From positions 248,001 through 312,000 of the forward strand of contig JAMLHA010000001.1 in NCBI GenBank assembly GCA_023957475.1: a stretch of 64,000 nucleotides of DNA, in the 5' to 3' direction. This DNA is from Crocinitomicaceae bacterium (GTDB taxonomy: Bacteria; Bacteroidota; Bacteroidia; Flavobacteriales_D; Crocinitomicaceae). The notes under the pieces are model-generated. The model made no database searches, was not told the DNA's origin, and saw nothing but the letters and a program-made list of their open reading frames with translations. The stretch's first letter is position 1, and each line of letters begins with the position of its first letter. Position numbers and translations under genes: made by a program. Shown here one piece after another: positions 1 to 11,198 of the stretch.

Positions 1-1131
<1,131 letters not shown>

Positions 1132-1158
1132 TTTTGAACTAAAGAAACAAACAATAAT

Positions 1159-4100
1159 ATGGGTTTTAGAAAAGAAACACCAAAAAAACAGAGCAGCTTT
1201 AATAAGTTGACTATTTCCCTAGCTTCTCCAGAACAAATTTTGGAGCAATCAAGTGGGGAGGTTTTAAAGCCAGAAACGATTAATTATCGTACGTACAAAC
1301 CTGAACGTGATGGTCTTTTCTGTGAGCGTATTTTCGGTCCAGTTAAAGATTATGAATGCCACTGTGGTAAGTATAAAAGAATACGTTACAAGGGGATTGT
1401 TTGTGACCGTTGTGGGGTAGAAGTGACTGAAAAGAAAGTACGTCGTGAGCGTATGGGACATATCTCATTGGTTGTTCCAGTGGCTCATATCTGGTATTTC
1501 CGTTCACTTCCGAATAAAATCGGTTATTTATTAGGTTTGCCAACAAAAAAATTGGATCAAATCATTTATTACGAACGTTATGTTGTCATTCAAGCTGGTA
1601 TTGCATCAGGTGTTGATGGCGGCGTTCTTAACCGATTGGATTTCTTAACGGAAGAAGAATACTTAAGCATTTTAGAGTCTTTACCTGTTGAAAATCAATA
1701 CTTGGAGGATACAGATCCAAACAAGTTTATTGCAAAAATGGGTGCAGAAGCTATTCATGATTTGTTGAGAGGTTTGGATTTAGAACAAACTTCGTATGAT
1801 TTACGTCACCAAGCAAATACAGAAACTTCTGTTCAAAGAAAACACGAAGCATTGAAACGTTTGCAAGTTGTTGAAGCAATGCGTGAATCTCAAGAACACA
1901 TTGATAATCGTCCAGAATGGATGGTGGTTAAAGTGGTTCCTGTTATTCCACCAGAATTGCGTCCGCTTGTTCCGTTAGATGGTGGTCGTTTTGCTACATC
2001 TGACTTGAATGACTTGTATCGTCGTGTTATCATTAGAAACAATCGTTTGAAGCGTTTGATCGAAATCAAAGCTCCAGAGGTGATTTTGCGTAATGAAAAA
2101 CGTATGTTGCAAGAAGCGGTTGATTCATTGTTTGACAACTCAAGAAAATCTTCTGCAGTTAAAACTGAATCAAATCGTCCGTTGAAATCTCTTTCTGATT
2201 CATTGAAAGGAAAACAAGGACGTTTCCGTCAAAACTTGTTGGGTAAACGTGTTGACTATTCTGCTCGTTCTGTAATTGTTGTTGGACCAACATTGAAATT
2301 ACACGAGTGTGGTCTTCCTAAGAATATGGCAGCTGAGTTGTACAAGCCATTCATCATCCGTAAGATGATTGAACGTGGAATTGTAAAAACGGTTAAATCT
2401 GCTAAGAAAATTGTTGATAGAAAAGAGCCTGTAGTTTGGGATATCTTGGAAAATGTATTGAAAGGACACCCCGTGTTACTTAACCGTGCCCCTACTTTGC
2501 ACCGTTTAGGTATTCAAGCATTCCAACCAAAATTGATTGAAGGAAAAGCAATTCGCCTTCACCCATTGGTAACGACAGCGTTCAACGCCGACTTCGACGG
2601 TGACCAAATGGCGGTACACTTACCATTAGGTAATGCTGCAATCTTGGAAGCACAATTGTTAATGTTGGCATCTCATAATATTTTAAATCCAGCAAATGGA
2701 GCTCCTATTGCCGTTCCTTCTCAGGACATGGTGTTAGGTTTGTATTATATTACGAAATCTAAACGTACAACTGAAACAGAAATTGTAAAAGGAGAAGGTG
2801 GTATTTTCTACTCAGCTGAAGAGGTAATCATTGCATACAATGAAAGAAAATTAGATTTGCATGCAGAAATTAAGGTAAAAGATTATGACCTTAATATCAA
2901 TGGTGAACCTGAGTTGATGATGATTGAAACAACTTGTGGACGTGTTTTATTTAACCAAATAGCACCAAGAGAAGCTGGTTTCATCAATGAAGTTATTACA
3001 AAGAAATCATTGCGCGATATTATTGGAAACGTATTAAAAGTATGTGGTACAGCTCGTACAGCTAAATTCTTAGATGATATCAAAGAATTAGGTTACGATA
3101 TGGCTTTTAAAGGTGGTCTTTCGTTTAACTTAGATGACATCATCATCCCGAAAGAAAAAGCTAAATTGGTTGAAAAAGCGGAAGAAGACGTTAAAGAAGT
3201 AATGATGAACTATAACATGGGATTGATTACGAATAACGAACGTTACAACCAAATTATTGATATCTGGACGCATACCAACTCTAGATTGACTCAAACGTTG
3301 ATGGATCAGTTGAAAAACGACCGTCAAGGGTTTAACTCAATCTACATGATGTTTGACTCTGGAGCACGTGGATCTAAAGAACAGATTCGTCAGCTTTCAG
3401 GTATGCGTGGTTTGATGGCGAAACCTCAAAAATCAGGAGCTACAGCTCAAGAAATTATTGAAAACCCAATTCTTTCTAACTTTAAAGAGGGATTGTCCAT
3501 CTTAGAATACTTTATCTCTACACACGGTGCTCGTAAAGGATTGGCCGATACGGCATTGAAAACAGCCGATGCAGGTTACTTGACTCGTCGTTTGGTTGAT
3601 GTTGCTCAAGACGTTGTAATCAACGCTGAAGATTGTGGTACATTAAGAGGTTTACATGCTACAACATTGCGTAAAAACGACGAAATCGTTGAACCATTGT
3701 ATGACCGTATTTTAGGACGTACATCTGTTCACGATGTATTCCACCCAGATACAGATGAATTAATCGTTGCAGGTGGTGAGGTTATTACAGAAGAAGTGGC
3801 AAGTGCTATCGATAATGCAGGAATTGAAGAAGTAGAAATTCGTTCTGTATTAACATGTGAAATGAGAAGAGGTGTTTGTTCTAAATGTTACGGTAGAAAC
3901 TTAGCAAATCATAGATTGGCTCAAATTGGTGACTCTGTTGGTGTAATTGCTGCACAGTCAATCGGTGAGCCAGGAACACAGTTGACACTTCGTACATTCC
4001 ACGTCGGTGGTACGGCTTCTAATATTGCTGGTGAATCAGATATTAAATCTAAAATTGCTGGTAAACTTGAAATCGAAGAATTGAGAACAGTTACAACAAA

Positions 4101-5445
4101 AGATGCAAATGGATCTGAAGTTGAAGTTGTTGTTGGTCGTTCGGCTGAAATGAAGATCATTGATGAGAAAACAGGTGTGGTTGCAATGCATGCAAATATC
4201 CCTTATGGTGCTGAAATGAGAGTTAAAAATAATTCTAAAGTAGCTAAAGGTGATGTTATTTGTAAGTGGGACCCATACAACGCTGTAATCTTATCAGAGG
4301 TTTCTGGTAAAGCAGTGTTCGAAAGTGTGATTGATGGTATTACTTACCGTGAGGAAGTGGATGAGCAAACTGGATTTACAGAAAAAGTAATCATCGAATC
4401 TCGTGATAAGAAGAAAAACCCTGCTATCCATATCATTGATCCAAAAACAAAAGAAGTATTAAGAGAATATTCTTTACCTGTTGATGCACACATTTCTATC
4501 AAAGAAGGTGATGCTATTGAAGCAGGAAAAGTTTTAGCCAAAATACCTCGTAAGTCAGGAAAATCTGGGGATATCACAGGAGGTTTACCACGTGTAACTG
4601 AATTATTTGAAGCACGTAACCCTTCTAACCCAGCTGTTGTATCCGAAATTGATGGTATCGCTGAATACGGCAAAGTGAAGAGAGGAAATAGAGAGATTTC
4701 TATCACTTCTAAATCTGGAGAAGTTCGTAAATACTTGGTTCCACTTTCTAAGCACATCTTGGTTCAAGAAAATGACTTTGTACGTGCCGGGCAACCGTTA
4801 TCTGATGGAGCAATTACTCCAAACGATATTTTGAATATTCAAGGACCAACTAAAGTACAAGAGTATATTGTAAACGAAATTCAAGAGGTTTACCGTTTAC
4901 AGGGGGTGAAAATTAACGACAAACACTTCGAAGTTATTGTACGCCAAATGATGTTGAAAGCGGAAATTATTGATGCTGGAGATACTCGTTTCTTGGAAGG
5001 TCAGTCAGTTCATAAAGCTGATATCATGGAAGAGAATGATGAGATTTTTGGTAAAAAAGTAGTTGTTGACGCTGGAGATTCTACCGTGTTGAAACCAGGA
5101 CAAATTATCAATGCTCGTAAATTAAGAGATGAGAACTCTCAATTAAGAAGAGCTGATAAGAAATTGGTTGAAGCTAGAGAAGCTATTCCTGCAACATCAA
5201 CACCTTTGTTACAAGGTATCACAAGAGCATCACTTCAAACTCAATCGTTTATTTCTGCGGCATCGTTCCAGGAAACAACGAAAGTATTGAATGAAGCGGC
5301 TGTTGCTGGTAAACAAGACTTCTTATTGGGATTAAAAGAAAATGTTATCGTTGGACACTTGATTCCAGCTGGTACAGGAGTACGTGATTTCCAAAAAGTG
5401 ATTGTTGCTGATAAAGAACAATTAGAAGAAATTTCTAAGAAATAA
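1159..5445 (+). CDS. rpoC: RNA polymerase beta' subunit
   Basis: Full-length beta' subunit of 1428 residues, within the usual range for Bacteroidota. The N-terminal zinc finger (CHCG...CDRCG, about residues 68-88) is intact. The catalytic magnesium loop NADFDGD lies at about residues 476-482, and the second zinc site with [13 protein letters not shown] is near residue 905. The ATG at 1159 sits 27 bp after the rpoB stop, so the gene is translated from the rpoBC message. A strong hairpin terminator at 5470-5505 closes the unit. All core motifs are present and no frame disruption is seen. Confidence 0.99.
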   Translation: MGFRKETPKKQSSFNKLTISLASPEQILEQSSGEVLKPETINYRTYKPERDGLFCERIFGPVKDYECHCGKYKRIRYKGIVCDRCGVEVTEKKVRRERMGHISLVVPVAHIWYFRSLPNKIGYLLGLPTKKLDQIIYYERYVVIQAGIASGVDGGVLNRLDFLTEEEYLSILESLPVENQYLEDTDPNKFIAKMGAEAIHDLLRGLDLEQTSYDLRHQANTETSVQRKHEALKRLQVVEAMRESQEHIDNRPEWMVVKVVPVIPPELRPLVPLDGGRFATSDLNDLYRRVIIRNNRLKRLIEIKAPEVILRNEKRMLQEAVDSLFDNSRKSSAVKTESNRPLKSLSDSLKGKQGRFRQNLLGKRVDYSARSVIVVGPTLKLHECGLPKNMAAELYKPFIIRKMIERGIVKTVKSAKKIVDRKEPVVWDILENVLKGHPVLLNRAPTLHRLGIQAFQPKLIEGKAIRLHPLVTTAFNADFDGDQMAVHLPLGNAAILEAQLLMLASHNILNPANGAPIAVPSQDMVLGLYYITKSKRTTETEIVKGEGGIFYSAEEVIIAYNERKLDLHAEIKVKDYDLNINGEPELMMIETTCGRVLFNQIAPREAGFINEVITKKSLRDIIGNVLKVCGTARTAKFLDDIKELGYDMAFKGGLSFNLDDIIIPKEKAKLVEKAEEDVKEVMMNYNMGLITNNERYNQIIDIWTHTNSRLTQTLMDQLKNDRQGFNSIYMMFDSGARGSKEQIRQLSGMRGLMAKPQKSGATAQEIIENPILSNFKEGLSILEYFISTHGARKGLADTALKTADAGYLTRRLVDVAQDVVINAEDCGTLRGLHATTLRKNDEIVEPLYDRILGRTSVHDVFHPDTDELIVAGGEVITEEVASAIDNAGIEEVEIRSVLTCEMRRGVCSKCYGRNLANHRLAQIGDSVGVIAAQSIGEPGTQLTLRTFHVGGTASNIAGESDIKSKIAGKLEIEELRTVTTKDANGSEVEVVVGRSAEMKIIDEKTGVVAMHANIPYGAEMRVKNNSKVAKGDVICKWDPYNAVILSEVSGKAVFESVIDGITYREEVDEQTGFTEKVIIESRDKKKNPAIHIIDPKTKEVLREYSLPVDAHISIKEGDAIEAGKVLAKIPRKSGKSGDITGGLPRVTELFEARNPSNPAVVSEIDGIAEYGKVKRGNREISITSKSGEVRKYLVPLSKHILVQENDFVRAGQPLSDGAITPNDILNIQGPTKVQEYIVNEIQEVYRLQGVKINDKHFEVIVRQMMLKAEIIDAGDTRFLEGQSVHKADIMEENDEIFGKKVVVDAGDSTVLKPGQIINARKLRDENSQLRRADKKLVEAREAIPATSTPLLQGITRASLQTQSFISAASFQETTKVLNEAAVAGKQDFLLGLKENVIVGHLIPAGTGVRDFQKVIVADKEQLEEISKK

Positions 5446-5469
5446 TCTTTATAATAATAACTAGAAATA

Positions 5470-5505
5470 AACAATGGCGTTCAAATTGGACGCCATTGTT
5501 GTTTT
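5470..5505 (+). terminator. rho-independent terminator of rpoBC
   Basis: An 11-bp perfect stem, AACAATGGCGT (5470-5480) with ACGCCATTGTT (5490-5500), has a 9-nt loop and is followed by GTTTT. It starts 25 bp after the rpoC stop, the expected place for the end of the rpoBC transcript. Confidence 0.85.
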
Positions 5506-5561
5506 AATATTAGTAAATCCGATAATTGTATTTCTGAAAATAAGATGTATAGCTAGTAAGA

Positions 5562-5906
5562 ATGAAAGATAAAATACTATATATAATAGGTTTTGCTTTA
5601 GGAATTTTTCCTATTTATTCAATAGTGTTGTGGTTGAATATTTATTATACTCATACAGAATCAACACATTCAGAATTGACTTTAATCTATAATCATGAAA
5701 TGTTGTTTAATTTAGGGAACGGTTGGTTGTCTCATCTCGTAATAATCACTTGTGGTATTTTGTCTATAGCTTGCTTTGGGTTTTTGATGAATAGAATGAA
5801 AAACAAACCTAATAATAAGATTAGAGACCTTAATTATTTGATAAATCTAATTTTGCTAATTATTATTTCTATATTTACGTTTTTAAATTGTTGGTCCGTT
5901 TTGTAG
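5562..5906 (+). CDS. small membrane protein, unknown function
   Basis: A 114-residue protein that I do not recognise. It shows three hydrophobic stretches long enough to span the membrane, at about residues 5-27, 56-78 and 91-112. A basic loop (NRMKNKPNNK) between the second and third suggests a cytoplasmic segment there. It starts 57 bp after the rpoC terminator and is followed by two secreted or periplasmic proteins in the same direction, with gaps of 31 and 25 bp. Those three genes may form one small operon. Base composition is noticeably more AT-rich than rpoC, which suggests an accessory gene. No domain can be assigned. Confidence 0.7.
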   Translation: MKDKILYIIGFALGIFPIYSIVLWLNIYYTHTESTHSELTLIYNHEMLFNLGNGWLSHLVIITCGILSIACFGFLMNRMKNKPNNKIRDLNYLINLILLIIISIFTFLNCWSVL

Positions 5907-5937
5907 AAACGTATATTTACATGTAAATTTAGAAACG

Positions 5938-6747
5938 ATGATAAAGAAGTTTGTATTTATTCTTCCATTTTTAATTTCTCAATCAATCTTTGGATTAAAG
6001 CCTGATTCTCTATATGTAAATCACCCAGAATCAATGGGGTTAATATTTCAAACACATAGGATCAGAACCTTTGATAATCAAGAATTGAATTCTTGGATAA
6101 TAAAAGCAGATGAAAAAGTAAAAAATGGAATTACTTTAATTTTATGCTATGGTGATATGGGAAACATGTCGTATTGGCTCAACCAAGCTGGAGTTTTAAG
6201 CCAGGTAGGGTATGATGTTCTAATGTTTGATTATCGAGGATTTGGAAAGAGTTCTGCATTTAAAATTAACCCAGATTATTTGTATTACGACGAATTTGCA
6301 ACTGATTTAACAACTGTAATAAAATGGGCAAAACTTAATCTAAATTATAAAAAACTTGGATTAATTTCTTTTTCTATGGGAACAATAATGAGCACAATAG
6401 CTCTACAATCTGAATCTGTAGATTTCTTTATAGGAGAAGGCTTTGTTTTGAGCCCTAAGAATATTCAATCAAAATTGTATGATTTAAAAAGTAAAAATAT
6501 TTTACTTCCAGAATCAAGTGATAATTATGATGAAATGGTTAAAAACTTAAAATTACCGATTTTGCTTTTTAGCGGAACGCAAGATTTGGTAACTACTGAT
6601 AAAGATAGTGAGCAAGTAATATTAAATTCATCTAATGGGAAATTAGTAACCTTTGATGGAAATCATTTAGAAGGTTTTTTAAAGCTATCAAAGGAATACT
6701 ATGGTCAAAAATACGTTGAAGAGATCAATAATTTTCTCTTATATTAA
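5938..6747 (+). CDS. secreted alpha/beta hydrolase
   Basis: A 269-residue protein with an N-terminal signal sequence (MIKKFVFILPFLISQSIFG) and an alpha/beta-hydrolase fold, similar in layout to the serine-aminopeptidase S33/BAAT-like hydrolases of family ABHD13/17. Visible catalytic elements are the nucleophile elbow SFSMG (about residues 144-148; the first position is Ser rather than the usual Gly), the acid in GTQDLVT (about 217) and the histidine in GNHLEG (about 240). The DYRGFGKSS motif typical of the family is at about residue 99. The substrate is unknown, but a periplasmic esterase or peptidase role is likely. It sits in a three-gene accessory group between rpoC and the mreB region. 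Confidence 0.82.
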   Translation: MIKKFVFILPFLISQSIFGLKPDSLYVNHPESMGLIFQTHRIRTFDNQELNSWIIKADEKVKNGITLILCYGDMGNMSYWLNQAGVLSQVGYDVLMFDYRGFGKSSAFKINPDYLYYDEFATDLTTVIKWAKLNLNYKKLGLISFSMGTIMSTIALQSESVDFFIGEGFVLSPKNIQSKLYDLKSKNILLPESSDNYDEMVKNLKLPILLFSGTQDLVTTDKDSEQVILNSSNGKLVTFDGNHLEGFLKLSKEYYGQKYVEEINNFLLY

Positions 6748-6772
6748 CCAATTATTATATATTTACTAGTAA

Positions 6773-7432
6773 ATGAGATTATATTTTTTTTCATTAATAA
6801 TTATGGGGTTGTTGCTTTCAAGCAATCAATCTGCGAATAAAAAATCAATTACTGAAGTGGAAAATTCAATAGAAACACCACAAATTGATACAGAGAATAC
6901 TAAAACTAGTCGAGAAACTATCATTGAGGAGTTAAAACGTTTGCAATCAATTTTTAATTCTAATGATATGGAAGAAATTGCAGGCATTTTTACTTTTCCT
7001 ATTTCACTTGATGTTCTAAACATTTATATCGATAACGAGCGTTTTGATGAACAAGTTGAAAAAAATGATAACAGAATAACTAGAAGCATGTTCTCTCACT
7101 TTTACCGAGATATTTCTACTAGTTTACAGGTTCAGCAAATGAATCTATTGTTTAAAAATTTATTTGTAGATGATTTGTTACACGATGATAATATCGAACA
7201 TCATGCAATTATCAAAACAGCACCTTGTTATACTTCTTATGGAATTAAAATTGAAGATGACCTAGTCACTTTAACCATTGGCTCAAACTCAAATATAGAT
7301 TACAAAGGCAAAACAATTTCAGCTTATGAAGTACCAGAAAATGATAGCTCTATGTGTGAATCTGTGCTCTGGTGGGTATTCTCCTTTGATGGAAAACAAT
7401 TGCATTTTAAAGAAATATTAGCGGCAGGCTAA
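6773..7432 (+). CDS. secreted protein of unknown function
   Basis: A 219-residue protein that I do not recognise. The N-terminal hydrophobic stretch (MRLYFFSLIIMGLLLSS) reads as a signal peptide. Residues 45-60 are strongly helical and charged. The C-terminal half has the alternating pattern of a small alpha+beta domain (an NTF2- or cystatin-like fold would be compatible, but that is a guess). Two Cys (about residues 156 and 194) could form a disulfide in the periplasm. It lies 25 bp after the hydrolase gene in the same direction and is the last gene of this accessory group. Confidence 0.65.
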   Translation: MRLYFFSLIIMGLLLSSNQSANKKSITEVENSIETPQIDTENTKTSRETIIEELKRLQSIFNSNDMEEIAGIFTFPISLDVLNIYIDNERFDEQVEKNDNRITRSMFSHFYRDISTSLQVQQMNLLFKNLFVDDLLHDDNIEHHAIIKTAPCYTSYGIKIEDDLVTLTIGSNSNIDYKGKTISAYEVPENDSSMCESVLWWVFSFDGKQLHFKEILAAG

Positions 7433-7455
7433 TGTTTTCGGTTAATAATAAAAAA

Positions 7456-7501
7456 AACCTGAGGTTCCATGCCGCTGTTACACTTTATTTAGCCTCAGGT
7501 T
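7456..7501 (-). terminator. long-loop hairpin with T tract on the minus strand
   Basis: AACCTGAGG (7456-7464) pairs perfectly with CCTCAGGTT (7493-7501) across a 28-nt loop. Read on the minus strand, the stem is followed by eight T residues, as in an intrinsic terminator. It lies downstream of a second minus-strand terminator (7573-7602), so it may be a back-up for the mreB transcript. It could also protect the 3' end of the plus-strand gene ending at 7432. Confidence 0.5.
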
Positions 7502-7572
7502 AAACTCTGCAAGAATATAAAACCTATCTATTCTATAGACGAATATTTTTTTAAAAGGTTGGGTGTAAAAAC

Positions 7573-7602
7573 AAAAAAAAGGTAAACTTTTTTGTTCACC
7601 TT
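7573..7602 (-). terminator. terminator of the mreB-lipoprotein transcript
   Basis: On the minus strand, AAGGTGAAC (7602-7594) pairs with GTTTACCTT (7587-7579) with one G-T wobble, and is followed by a run of T (7580-7573). It starts 20 bp after the lipoprotein stop at 7622. Confidence 0.75.
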
Positions 7603-7621
7603 CTTTAAAGAATTTTAACTA

Positions 7622-7882
7622 TTATTTACAAGCTTCTTTCTTTTTAAGCATTTCAGGACCACTCATCATTTCGTAAGGGGCACAAATACTATCTTTTTTT
7701 TCTTTAAGTTCTCGCAATTTTTCTACATCCTTATCGGTTAATTCATCAAGTGCTACAGAACTGTATTTTGCTGCTTCTGTATTTAATTCGTCACCGACAG
7801 ATAAGCATTCACAGAACTGCTTGTCTTTATTTGAACAAGAAATTGCAAGAAATAAACTAGCTAATACAATAATTTTTTTCAT
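7622..7882 (-). CDS. small lipoprotein, unknown function
   Basis: An 86-residue protein with a type II signal peptide and lipobox (LAISC, lipidation Cys at residue 16). The mature part is highly charged, with a predicted helix rich in E, K and D and five further Cys or Cys-like positions (CEC, CAPYE, EACK). Its ATG overlaps the mreB stop codon in a TGATG arrangement, so translation is coupled to mreB. That coupling suggests a link to the cell envelope, but no function is known to me. In many relatives mreC occupies this slot. Confidence 0.75.
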   Translation of the reverse strand: MKKIIVLASLFLAISCSNKDKQFCECLSVGDELNTEAAKYSSVALDELTDKDVEKLRELKEKKDSICAPYEMMSGPEMLKKKEACK

Positions 7883-8907
7883 CAGTCTTTAATTAAGAAT
7901 ACATAACGAGTAATATTCTTAAGTGCAATTGCTGTACCTCTTACAACAGCTCGTTGTGGATCTTCAGCAATGTGAACAGGTAATTTGGTACGAGCAGAGA
8001 TACGCTTGTCTAAGCCTCTCAATTGACTTCCTCCACCAGCAAGGTAAATACCTGTTTTATAGATATCAGCAGAAAGTTCTGGTGGTGTTTGTTCCAATGC
8101 ATTTAAAATTGCTTCTTCAATTTTAGAAATTGTTTTATCCAATGCATGAGCAATTTCAGAATAAGTAACAACAATTTCTTTTGGAATACCTGTCATTAAA
8201 TCACGACCACGAACAGCGTAATCTGCTGGCGGTTCGTCTAATTCAGGTAATGCCGAACCAACTTCTATTTTAATTTGTTCTGCTGTACGTTCACCCACAA
8301 GTATATTGTGCTGACGACGCATGTAATCTTCTATATCAGCGCTAAAATCGTCTCCTGCTACACGAATTGATTTATCACAAACAATTCCTCCCAATGCGAT
8401 TACGGCAATTTCAGATGTTCCTCCACCTATGTCAATAATCATATTTCCCATAGGCTCTTCCACATCTATACCAATACCGATTGCGGCTGCCATTGGTTCA
8501 TGAATCAAATACACTTCTTTTGCTCCAGCTCTTTCAGCAGAGTCACGAACAGCTCTTTTTTCCACCTCAGTAATACCAGACGGAATACAAATTACCATTC
8601 GAAGTGAAGGATTGAACAAGCTTTTACCTGGGTTAATCATTTTAATCATTCCACGCAACATTTGCTCAGCACTATGGAAATCAGCGATCACACCATCTTG
8701 TAATGGTCGAATAGTTTCAATCAACTTATGCGTTTTCCCATGCATTTGTTGTGCTTTTTTCCCAATAGCTACAATTGCTCCGGTTTGAATGTCTTTTGCA
8801 ACAATAGAAGGTTCGTCAACTACTACCTTATCATTCATGATAATCAAGGTGTTAGCTGTTCCCAAATCGATTGCAATTTCTTGCGTTAAAAAGCTAAATA
8901 ATCCCAT
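7882..8907 (-). CDS. mreB: rod-shape determining protein MreB
   Basis: A 341-residue actin homologue of the expected length. It polymerises under the inner membrane and positions the elongation machinery of peptidoglycan synthesis. The phosphate-1 loop DLGTANTLI, the phosphate-2 motif DIGGGTSEIAV and the adenosine motif AGGGSQLRGLD are all present. The start ATG at 8907 opens the MGLFSFL membrane-binding N-terminus. purH lies 94 bp upstream in the same direction. Downstream, a small lipoprotein overlaps its stop codon; mreC and mreD are not adjacent. Confidence 0.97.
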   Translation of the reverse strand: MGLFSFLTQEIAIDLGTANTLIIMNDKVVVDEPSIVAKDIQTGAIVAIGKKAQQMHGKTHKLIETIRPLQDGVIADFHSAEQMLRGMIKMINPGKSLFNPSLRMVICIPSGITEVEKRAVRDSAERAGAKEVYLIHEPMAAAIGIGIDVEEPMGNMIIDIGGGTSEIAVIALGGIVCDKSIRVAGDDFSADIEDYMRRQHNILVGERTAEQIKIEVGSALPELDEPPADYAVRGRDLMTGIPKEIVVTYSEIAHALDKTISKIEEAILNALEQTPPELSADIYKTGIYLAGGGSQLRGLDKRISARTKLPVHIAEDPQRAVVRGTAIALKNITRYVFLIKD

Positions 8908-9001
8908 TTAGTATTGCTCGTTTTATTAAATTGGTATAATGTTAATTAGTTTTTACGTAATTCTTGCAAAAAAGTTTCATTTTTTTGTTAAAAATGTAAA
9001 A

Positions 9002-10531
9002 TTAATGCTTAAAGTGTCTATTTCCAGTAAAAACCATTGCTAAACCATGTGCATTACAATAATCAATTGATAACTCATCATTGATTGATCCTCCTGGTTG
9101 AATAACGGCTGTAATACCAGCGTTGTCAGCAATTTCTACACAATCAGGGAAAGGGAAAAATGCATCAGATGCCATTACTGCACCATTTAAATCAAAATTG
9201 AAAGATTTTGCTTTGTGAATAGCTTGTTGCAACGCATCAACACGTGATGTTTGTCCAGTTCCACTTGCTAACAATGTTTTGTTTTTTGCTAGAACAATCG
9301 TGTTTGATTTTGTATGTTTTACTAGTTTGTTTGCAAACAACAAATCTGTAATTTCATTTGCAGTTGGTTGTTTGGTTGTTCTTGGAGTTAAATCAGTTGT
9401 AGATTCCATTAACAAATCTTTGTCTTGCTCCAAAACGCCGTTTAAAATAGTTCTGAATTGTTTTTTAGGTAATTCAATGTTCTTTTGAACAAGGATGATT
9501 CTATTTTTTTTGCTTTCCAATAACTCAATAGCTTTGGCGTCATAACTAGGTGCTATAACAACTTCGCAGAATAAATCATTGATCAATTCAGCTGTTGCCA
9601 AATCAATAGCCGTATTGGCAATTAAAATACCACCAAATGCACTTACTGGATCGCCAGCTAATGCAGCTTCATAAGCTTCTTTAATGGTAGAACGGGTAGC
9701 TATACCACAAGCATTATTGTGTTTTAAGATGGCAAACGTTGGTTCGTCATTTTTGAATTCACTCATTAACGCAACAGCTGCATCAACGTCTAATAAGTTG
9801 TTGTATGATAATTCTTTACCATGTAACTTATCAAACATAGCATCTAAATCACCGTAGAAAACTCCTTTTTGGTGTGGATTTTCGCCATAACGCAATACTT
9901 GAGAAGTGGTGATACTTTGTTTGAATGCGTCAATTTCGCCATTGTTGAAGTAATCAAAAATATGGGTGTCATAATTGGAAGAAACATTGAAAGCGTCTCT
10001 AGCAAATGCTTTGCGTTGCTCCAATGTTGTTTCACTATTTGTAGCAGAAATGATTGATAAAAATTCAGCGTATTGAGCTTGTGACGGAATAATTACAACG
10101 TCTTGGTAATTTTTTGCTGCAGCACGAATCAAAGAAATTCCACCAATATCAATTTTTTCAATAATATCAGCATGAGAAGCTCCTGAAGCTACTGTTTGCT
10201 CAAACGGATATAAATCAACGATTACTAGATCCAACTCGGGGATTTCATATTCAGTAATTTGAGCTTGATCTTCAGCCAAAGAACGACGTGTTAGTATTCC
10301 TCCAAATACTTTTGGATGTAATGTTTTTACACGTCCACCAAGAATTGAAGGGTAAGAAGTTAAATCCTCTACTCTTTCTACTGGAATTCCAAATCCTTCG
10401 ATAAAAGATTGTGTTCCACCTGTTGAGTAAATGGTTACCCCATTTTGGTGTAATTGTTTGACAATAGGTTCTAATCCTGTTTTATCAAATACGGATATTA
10501 ATGTTGATTTAATTTTTTTTGTTGTGTTCAT
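9002..10531 (-). CDS. purH: bifunctional AICAR transformylase / IMP cyclohydrolase
   Basis: A 509-residue enzyme catalysing the last two steps of de novo purine synthesis: formylation of AICAR by 10-formyl-THF, and ring closure to IMP. The N-terminal MGS-like domain (about residues 1-195) has STGGTQSF and HPKVFGGIL. The C-terminal transformylase domain has the KHNNACGIA motif and GQTSRVDA. The start ATG at 10531 gives the standard length. A TACTTTTG -7 box lies 24 bp upstream on the same strand. The purH-mreB order is common in Bacteroidota. Confidence 0.98.
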   Translation of the reverse strand: MNTTKKIKSTLISVFDKTGLEPIVKQLHQNGVTIYSTGGTQSFIEGFGIPVERVEDLTSYPSILGGRVKTLHPKVFGGILTRRSLAEDQAQITEYEIPELDLVIVDLYPFEQTVASGASHADIIEKIDIGGISLIRAAAKNYQDVVIIPSQAQYAEFLSIISATNSETTLEQRKAFARDAFNVSSNYDTHIFDYFNNGEIDAFKQSITTSQVLRYGENPHQKGVFYGDLDAMFDKLHGKELSYNNLLDVDAAVALMSEFKNDEPTFAILKHNNACGIATRSTIKEAYEAALAGDPVSAFGGILIANTAIDLATAELINDLFCEVVIAPSYDAKAIELLESKKNRIILVQKNIELPKKQFRTILNGVLEQDKDLLMESTTDLTPRTTKQPTANEITDLLFANKLVKHTKSNTIVLAKNKTLLASGTGQTSRVDALQQAIHKAKSFNFDLNGAVMASDAFFPFPDCVEIADNAGITAVIQPGGSINDELSIDYCNAHGLAMVFTGNRHFKH

Positions 10532-10554
10532 GAAATCTAACTAAAAAGAAAGGG

Positions 10555-10562
10555 CAAAAGTA
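10555..10562 (-). promoter_or_regulatory. putative -7 element of purH promoter
   Basis: The minus strand reads TACTTTTG here, matching the Bacteroidota TAnnTTTG element. It is 24 bp upstream of the purH ATG. No clear -33 TTTG is visible. Confidence 0.5.
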
Positions 10563-10672
10563 GCTATTTTTTAAGAGAATACTAGGAAAAAAATGATTTA
10601 TTTTTTAAACTTAATAAGAATGTAACCGAAAGGTATAAATCCGTAATAAAATAAGCAAAAAGTGCCTGTAGT

Positions 10673-11098
10673 TTATTTTCCTTTTACTCTTTTCATCACA
10701 AAATTATAGGCCAAATAATCTCTATTGGGAAAATCGAGGACTAAGTCTTCTTTTGTCTTGTAAACAATTGTCATTTGAGATGCTTTTCCATTGGTAGGAG
10801 TTAATTTTGCAATGTTTTTATTATCAATCACATAAGTACCTTCTTCAATCAAATTCAATGGATTTCCATTAAAATCGAAATAGATTTGAAAGTTATAGGA
10901 ACCCGATTTTGATTTTTTACCATCACTCGAAAATCGCATTTCCCCATAACACGATGGATGAGTTTTTAAACCATCGTAATCTGTAAGTGAGAAATTATCA
11001 GGAATCCAATATCCACTTATTGCCCGATTGTTCTCAATTTCTTTAGAACAACCTACCAATAAAATTAAGAGAAATAGTATCCCAACAGTTTTCTTCAT
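10673..11098 (-). CDS. lipoprotein, unknown function
   Basis: A 141-residue protein with a lipoprotein signal peptide and lipobox (LLVGC, Cys at residue 17). The mature domain is rich in beta-strand patterns (GYWIPDN, YNFQIYFDF, GTYVIDN), consistent with a small lipocalin-like beta-barrel, though this is only a pattern impression. It stands alone, 100 bp downstream of the M20 peptidase gene on the same strand and 141 bp upstream of purH. It might be co-transcribed with the peptidase. I do not recognise a named family. Confidence 0.7.
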   Translation of the reverse strand: MKKTVGILFLLILLVGCSKEIENNRAISGYWIPDNFSLTDYDGLKTHPSCYGEMRFSSDGKKSKSGSYNFQIYFDFNGNPLNLIEEGTYVIDNKNIAKLTPTNGKASQMTIVYKTKEDLVLDFPNRDYLAYNFVMKRVKGK

Positions 11099-11198
11099 TT
11101 ATTGAATGACTAATTTTTAATTTTTATTATCCCTTTTTGTAGTAGTATTTTGTTTAGTTAGTTTGATTGTTACTGCGATAAGATACTTTTTCTTCGCA

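Noticed and set aside
11101-11198. Weak hairpin (TGCGA/TCGCA) after the M20 peptidase gene
   Set aside because: A 5-bp stem with a 15-nt loop and no T tract on the transcribed strand is below the level I would call.
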